Source: Bizionia sp. M204 (GTDB lineage: Bacteria; Bacteroidota; Bacteroidia; Flavobacteriales; Flavobacteriaceae). Taken from it: DNA of 64,000 nt. Positions 63,965-64,000 of this stretch are shown one piece after another. Every line of letters begins with the position of its first letter. Positions within the stretch are counted from its first letter, which is position 1. The notes below the pieces were generated by a model. The model searched no databases. It saw nothing but the letters and a program-made list of their open reading frames with translations, and was not told the origin of the DNA. The DNA is taken from the NCBI RefSeq assembly GCF_023205095.1, contig NZ_CP046242.1, positions 795,001 to 859,000 on the forward strand, given 5' to 3'. Position numbers and translations under genes: made by a program.

Positions 63965-64000
63965 AGGATAGACCTTATTTACATGAGCTAATTTATAAGG

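Overview
The window (64 kb, AT-rich) is a chromosome segment of a marine-type Flavobacteriaceae bacterium (Bacteroidota). The evidence is the type-IX-style giant adhesin with SprB and HYR-like repeats, the flavobacterial DnaX without zinc cysteines, DUF3822 and DUF6266 proteins, an Arm-DNA-bind_5 tyrosine recombinase, a VirE_N/DUF3987 primase-helicase, and promoters of the Bacteroidota form TAnnTTTG. The genus cannot be fixed from sequence alone.

Layout. 1-6.4 kb: 5' part of a giant repeat-rich surface adhesin (minus strand, runs off the left edge) with a small secreted protein upstream. 7.4-11.6 kb: a polyphosphate cluster (SixA phosphatase, PPK1, Ppx/GppA) and a beta-barrel protein. 11.7-14.6 kb: MiaE, a lipoprotein and DnaX (minus). 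14.9-24.9 kb and 42.8-44.2 kb: an integron-like gene-cassette array. 24.9-42.8 kb: a 17.9-kb integrative element inserted inside one site of that array, carrying a type I restriction-modification system and a GHKL-ATPase/STAS/membrane trio. 44.3-45.2 kb: a decayed aldo/keto reductase. 45.4 kb: RNase P RNA. 45.7-64 kb: ordinary chromosome (RsmD, DUF3822, RecD-like helicase, KdsB, a KdnB-like dehydrogenase, acyltransferase, YebC, PCD, glutaminase, GcvT, aminopeptidase P, Nnr).

The main discovery is the cassette array. Ten sites of about 120-140 bp, each a long imperfect hairpin, separate short independent gene units: methyltransferase, TcmP/Gp37-like pair, HhH protein, ATP-grasp, AraC plus tandem ABM, membrane protein, lipoproteins, HigBA-like toxin-antitoxin. 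Each unit starts with GTT plus 6-7 variable bases and ends, at the start of the next site, with the exact reverse complement ending in AAC. This holds in all ten closed units. The complement is across the gene, not across the repeat, which is what is expected if each unit was once a circle whose two ends formed one folded recombination site, as attC does in integrons. The variable part does not obey the classical GTTRRRY core and no integrase gene is in the window, so this is either a divergent integron array without its integrase nearby or a distinct cassette system.

The 17.9-kb element has a 10-bp direct repeat (AACACCGTGT) at its ends. Joining the outer flanks rebuilds an intact cassette site, and joining the inner flanks gives a perfect 9+1+9 palindrome, a good attP core for the element's own tyrosine recombinase. 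All element genes read leftward from the integrase at the right end.
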